The notes below the pieces were generated by a model, which was not told where the DNA came from, did no database searches, and saw only the letters and a list, made by a program, of their open reading frames with translations. Below are positions 63,081-64,000 of a DNA stretch of 64,000 bases, in pieces. How positions within the stretch are numbered: the stretch's first letter is position 1; each line of letters starts with the position of its first letter. This stretch comes from Elasticomyces elasticus (lineage: Eukaryota; Ascomycota; Dothideomycetes; Mycosphaerellales; Teratosphaeriaceae): the NCBI GenBank assembly GCA_035926095.1, contig JAVRQT010000014.1:620001-684000 (forward strand), read 5' to 3'. A program made the translations under genes and the position numbers.

Positions 63081-64000
63081 ATGGCATCCGCATACAGCCA
63101 AAATCAGATCTCTCGGTTCCTCTCCATGATCAACTTACCTGAAAAGTATCGTGTAGAAGCAAATCCGACTCGCGATCTTGCCCTTCTATCTGCTTTGCAT
63201 ACTTACACTATCTCATCGGTCCCGTACGAGAACTTACTCTTGCACTACTCGCCTGCGCGTGATATCTCGCTCGAGCCAGGAGATTTGTATCGCAAGATCG
63301 TTCTTGATGGCAGGGGACGGGGAGGTAAGCTATCTCGTATTCCGTGCGTGAGCTGAAGGTTGACCAGGTCCATACAGGGTATTGCATGGAGAACTCCATC
63401 TTCTATCTGAATGTACTTCGCGGATTAGGCTTCAACGTCTACCCCACTGGTGTCCGTATCCGTCTGCGTGTTGATGGAATTCCGCAAGGTGATTATGTTG
63501 GATGGTAAGTTCTCGTTCCAACTTCCACTTTAAACTCGTCACTTACACAGCTGCCTGCCAGGGTCCATATGGTGAACATCGTCACTCTTCCCGATGGTCA
63601 TAAATACATGATCGACGTCGGGTTTGGGGGCGATGGCGCTACGAAGCCTGTTCCCATGGTTCGACGCCAAGGTGAAGCAGACTCATATCCTGGCATCCAC
63701 AACATTGGCACGCAAGATCTCCGTCTTGTCCGGGACTTCATCCCAGGCCAAACCATCCTTGTTGAGGAAGCGAAGCTCTGGATCTACCAGTACCGCAACG
63801 GCCCAACCAAGGACTGGAACTCATTCCTCGCCTTTCCCGAGATCGAGTTTCTGCCTCTGGACTTTGGGGTAATGAATTGGTTCACCATGTGGAAGTCTTT
63901 CCAGCGAAGTGAAGTCCTCATCATCAGGTTCTTACGACGGCCCAGCAAGGACAAGCAAGGCGAAGATGAGGTTTATGGCAAAAGAATGCTGATCAACGGT
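63081..64000 (+). CDS. Arylamine N-acetyltransferase, 3' end outside the window
   Basis: Three exons visible: 63081-63324, 63378-63504 and 63562 to the window end, still open at base 64000; about 270 residues are present. The catalytic triad is complete: Cys84 in RGRGGYCMENS, His126 in GWVHMVNIV and Asp142 in YMIDVGFGGDG, with spacing as in known NATs. The N-terminus (YSQNQISRFLSMINLP, then SSVPYENLLLHYS) is the family's helical domain. NATs transfer acetyl or malonyl groups from CoA to aromatic amines and hydrazines; fungal ones detoxify plant and xenobiotic amines. It is partial only because the window ends. Confidence 0.9.

Noticed and set aside
1..64000. tRNA genes, CRISPR arrays, transposases and long terminal repeats
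   Set aside because: No tRNA B-box with a matching cloverleaf, no regularly spaced repeats and no transposase or reverse-transcriptase motifs were noticed. Exhaustive tRNA and repeat scans were not possible by eye.

Overview
The window is nuclear DNA of a filamentous ascomycete (Pezizomycotina), most likely a Dothideomycete of the Mycosphaerella/Cladosporium type. The evidence is dense genes with short GT-AG introns (about 43-125 bases), fungal-only families (HET, DUF3669, DUF7702, af470-like monooxygenase, fungal hybrid histidine kinase), a dispersed 5S rRNA gene, and several related longer introns that look like introner-like elements. No prokaryotic, viral or CRISPR sequence was seen.

Layout. 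0-7 kb: F-box protein (-), rRNA-processing factor Utp6 (-) and, divergently, GPI-anchor remodelling protein Cwh43 (+). 7-13 kb: F-box-like protein, a Pho84-type phosphate/proton symporter behind a long upstream region with CACGTG sites, and a convergent DUF7702 membrane protein. 14-24 kb: af470-like monooxygenase, CRAL-TRIO protein with a mitochondrial-type N-terminus, kinetochore subunit Dam1, a 5S rRNA gene, DUF302 and DUF2237 proteins, a single-pass Ser/Thr-rich membrane protein and a seven-helix membrane protein. 24-31.5 kb (accessory in character): HET-domain protein, a tiny secreted-protein candidate, a 2OG-oxygenase-like protein, a secreted heme-thiolate peroxygenase and a LACTB2-like metallo-beta-lactamase. 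31.8-41 kb: Nab3-like RNA-binding protein, mitochondrial Ict1-type peptidyl-tRNA hydrolase, a cytochrome P450 lacking the ExxR arginine, and eIF2A. 41-45 kb: DUF3669 protein abutting an amidohydrolase, then a second DUF302 protein. 45.8-56.4 kb: a ten-exon GAF/histidine-kinase/receiver protein, a ten-exon aquaglyceroporin and an Slm1-like PH protein; all three belong to families tied to osmotic or membrane stress. 57-64 kb: a redox/detoxification-type stretch with an NmrA-like gene carrying a one-base frameshift, an extended SDR, a second NmrA-like gene and an arylamine N-acetyltransferase that runs off the end.

The main find is a family of related introns about 160-180 bases long, in the af470-like gene, the amidohydrolase and the histidine kinase, with shorter apparently decayed relatives and one copy outside any recognised gene that has lost both splice sites. 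This is the pattern expected of introner-like elements that create new introns. Other points: a 5S rRNA gene whose differences from the usual fungal type are compensated across helices; a start-stop overlapping micro-uORF before the Nab3-like gene; and the broken ExxR motif of the P450. Exon structures were assembled by eye from frame continuity, splice signals and family knowledge, and are not supported by transcript data.
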